This document shows, piece by piece, positions 4,424-5,027 of a DNA stretch of 5,027 bases; within the stretch, counting starts at the first letter, position 1; each line of letters begins with the position of its first letter. The translations under genes and the position numbers were made by a program. This DNA is from Deltaproteobacteria bacterium (GTDB lineage: Bacteria > Desulfobacterota > Desulfarculia > Adiutricales > Adiutricaceae): NCBI GenBank assembly GCA_031278835.1, contig JAITJP010000082.1:1-5027 (forward strand). Direction: 5' to 3'. The notes under the pieces were generated by a model, which was given only the letters and a program-made list of their open reading frames with translations, did not search any database and was not told the origin of the DNA.

Positions 4424-5027
4424 AAACCCAAACACCTCGAAACCTTTGGAATCCCAGGCCAGCCCCTTGGTGCCCAGCCTCGAGGCCGATCCCGGGGGAA
4501 GCCAAGTTGGGGCCATCAGCCCAGCTTTGGCCCCTGACCCGTCTGGGCCCTCCCAGAAGGCCGTTAATCCTGGAGCCGGCCTCCCCCAAGGACTGGGCAC
4601 CAGCCTGATTGGCCCCTTTCCGCCAAACGAAAACGACCCTCGGCTTTCCTTGGCCGCCAAGGACATAAAGGACCTTTGGCCTTTGTCCTTAAACTTTTAC
4701 GAGGCTTACCATGGCCAGGTTGGTTCAGAGGCGCCCTTGGCCTGGCCGGGGCCGGAAGCTGCCCGGGAGCCAAATCTCTCGGCCCACGGCCCGGAACCAG
4801 CGGGGCCCACGGCGGAGGCCCCTCCGGCTTGGCCCGAACTGGCCGCCCCGCCCGGGCCTTATGGAGAGATGGCCCCTAAATCAACAAAATACCCCCTGAC
4901 CGCGGCGCCCTTCGATCTTAGCGGGGCCGGGCCCCTGATGGCCGCCCTGGGCCTTCCCCAAGCCGAGATTCCCAACCTCGGGGCCATAAACCAAGTCGTT
5001 GCCGAGAGCCAGTTCCTTCCAAGCTGG
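4410..5027 (+). CDS. Partial gene: disordered N-terminal region of a probable encapsulated cysteine desulfurase cargo
   Basis: An uninterrupted frame of 206 codons starts at the ATG at 4410, inside the last codons of the shell gene in the +1 frame (14-nt overlap), and runs off the window without a stop. The visible protein has about 36 prolines, many Ala, Gly and Ser, and no cysteine. It has no fold motif and no signal peptide or membrane segment. Two stretches are less disordered-looking: DIKDLWPLSLNFYEAYHG (85-102), and the hydrophobic region from YPLTAAPFDL (161-170) through NLGAINQVVAESQFL (189-203). Family 2A desulfurase cargos carry a long disordered N-terminal targeting domain before the PLP enzyme, so that identity is inferred from position and composition. 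No catalytic domain is visible to prove it. GAGG at 4394-4397 is a distant ribosome site (12 nt), so translation is probably coupled to the shell gene. No other in-frame ATG occurs before codon 154. Confidence 0.72.
   Translation, partial: MTISKNPNTSKPLESQASPLVPSLEADPGGSQVGAISPALAPDPSGPSQKAVNPGAGLPQGLGTSLIGPFPPNENDPRLSLAAKDIKDLWPLSLNFYEAYHGQVGSEAPLAWPGPEAAREPNLSAHGPEPAGPTAEAPPAWPELAAPPGPYGEMAPKSTKYPLTAAPFDLSGAGPLMAALGLPQAEIPNLGAINQVVAESQFLPSW

Noticed and set aside
4302..4773. Three overlapping minus-strand frames of 69-106 residues
   Set aside because: High GC content removes stop codons on all frames here. The + strand frame from 4410 is open for 206 codons, overlaps the shell gene end as expected for a coupled cargo gene, and explains the region better.
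4676..4899. Two short + strand frames of 62-67 residues
   Set aside because: They are Arg/Pro/Gly-rich shadows in alternative frames inside the longer cargo frame and have no ribosome sites.
1..5027. CRISPR array, tRNA, rRNA, insertion sequence or attachment site
   Set aside because: No spaced direct repeats, cloverleaf, transposase or terminal inverted repeats were seen.

Overview
The window is bacterial, and every recognisable gene lies on the + strand. It is dominated by sulfur and cysteine metabolism. Coding regions are rich in GGCC and GCC codons, while the spacers are AT-rich and full of T-tracts. Together with the gene content this is compatible with an anaerobic, Desulfobacterota-like (deltaproteobacterial) genome, but the taxonomic guess is weak and no marker gene settles it.

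Region 1 (1-348) has no gene. It holds a textbook sigma70 promoter (198-227) and, just before the first gene, a perfect 15-bp terminator hairpin with a 10-T tract (295-338). The roughly 60 nt between predicted transcription start and hairpin contain no convincing ORF. The layout therefore reads as a transcription-attenuating leader or a free-standing small RNA of about 105 nt.

Region 2 (349-3311) is a four-gene cluster for protein-thiocarboxylate-dependent cysteine synthesis: a CysM-like PLP cysteine synthase, a JAMM/MPN+ metalloprotease (Mec type), a ThiS/MoaD-fold sulfur carrier (CysO type), and a MoeZ-like E1 activating enzyme fused to a rhodanese domain. By analogy with Mycobacterium, MoeZ adenylates the carrier C-terminus and its rhodanese cysteine delivers persulfide sulfur. 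CysM then joins the carrier thiocarboxylate to an activated serine, and Mec cuts cysteine off the carrier. Here the carrier is encoded with three residues (NFG) after its GlyGly, so it must be trimmed first; the protease is the obvious candidate. The E1 enzyme has an odd N-terminal dipeptide repeat encoded by a 6-bp tandem repeat.

Region 3 (3473-5027) is, after a 161-bp spacer with a weak terminator-like hairpin, a family 2A (SrpI-like) encapsulin shell gene. A second gene overlaps its end by 14 nt and runs off the window. The 206 visible residues of this second protein are Pro/Ala/Gly-rich, cysteine-free and probably disordered. This is what is expected of the long N-terminal targeting region of the cysteine desulfurase cargo of family 2A encapsulins, though the catalytic domain lies outside the window.

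Taken together, the locus places a carrier-protein cysteine factory, including a rhodanese that accepts persulfide sulfur, beside a protein nanocompartment whose likely cargo makes persulfide sulfur from cysteine. That pairing is the most interesting aspect of the window.
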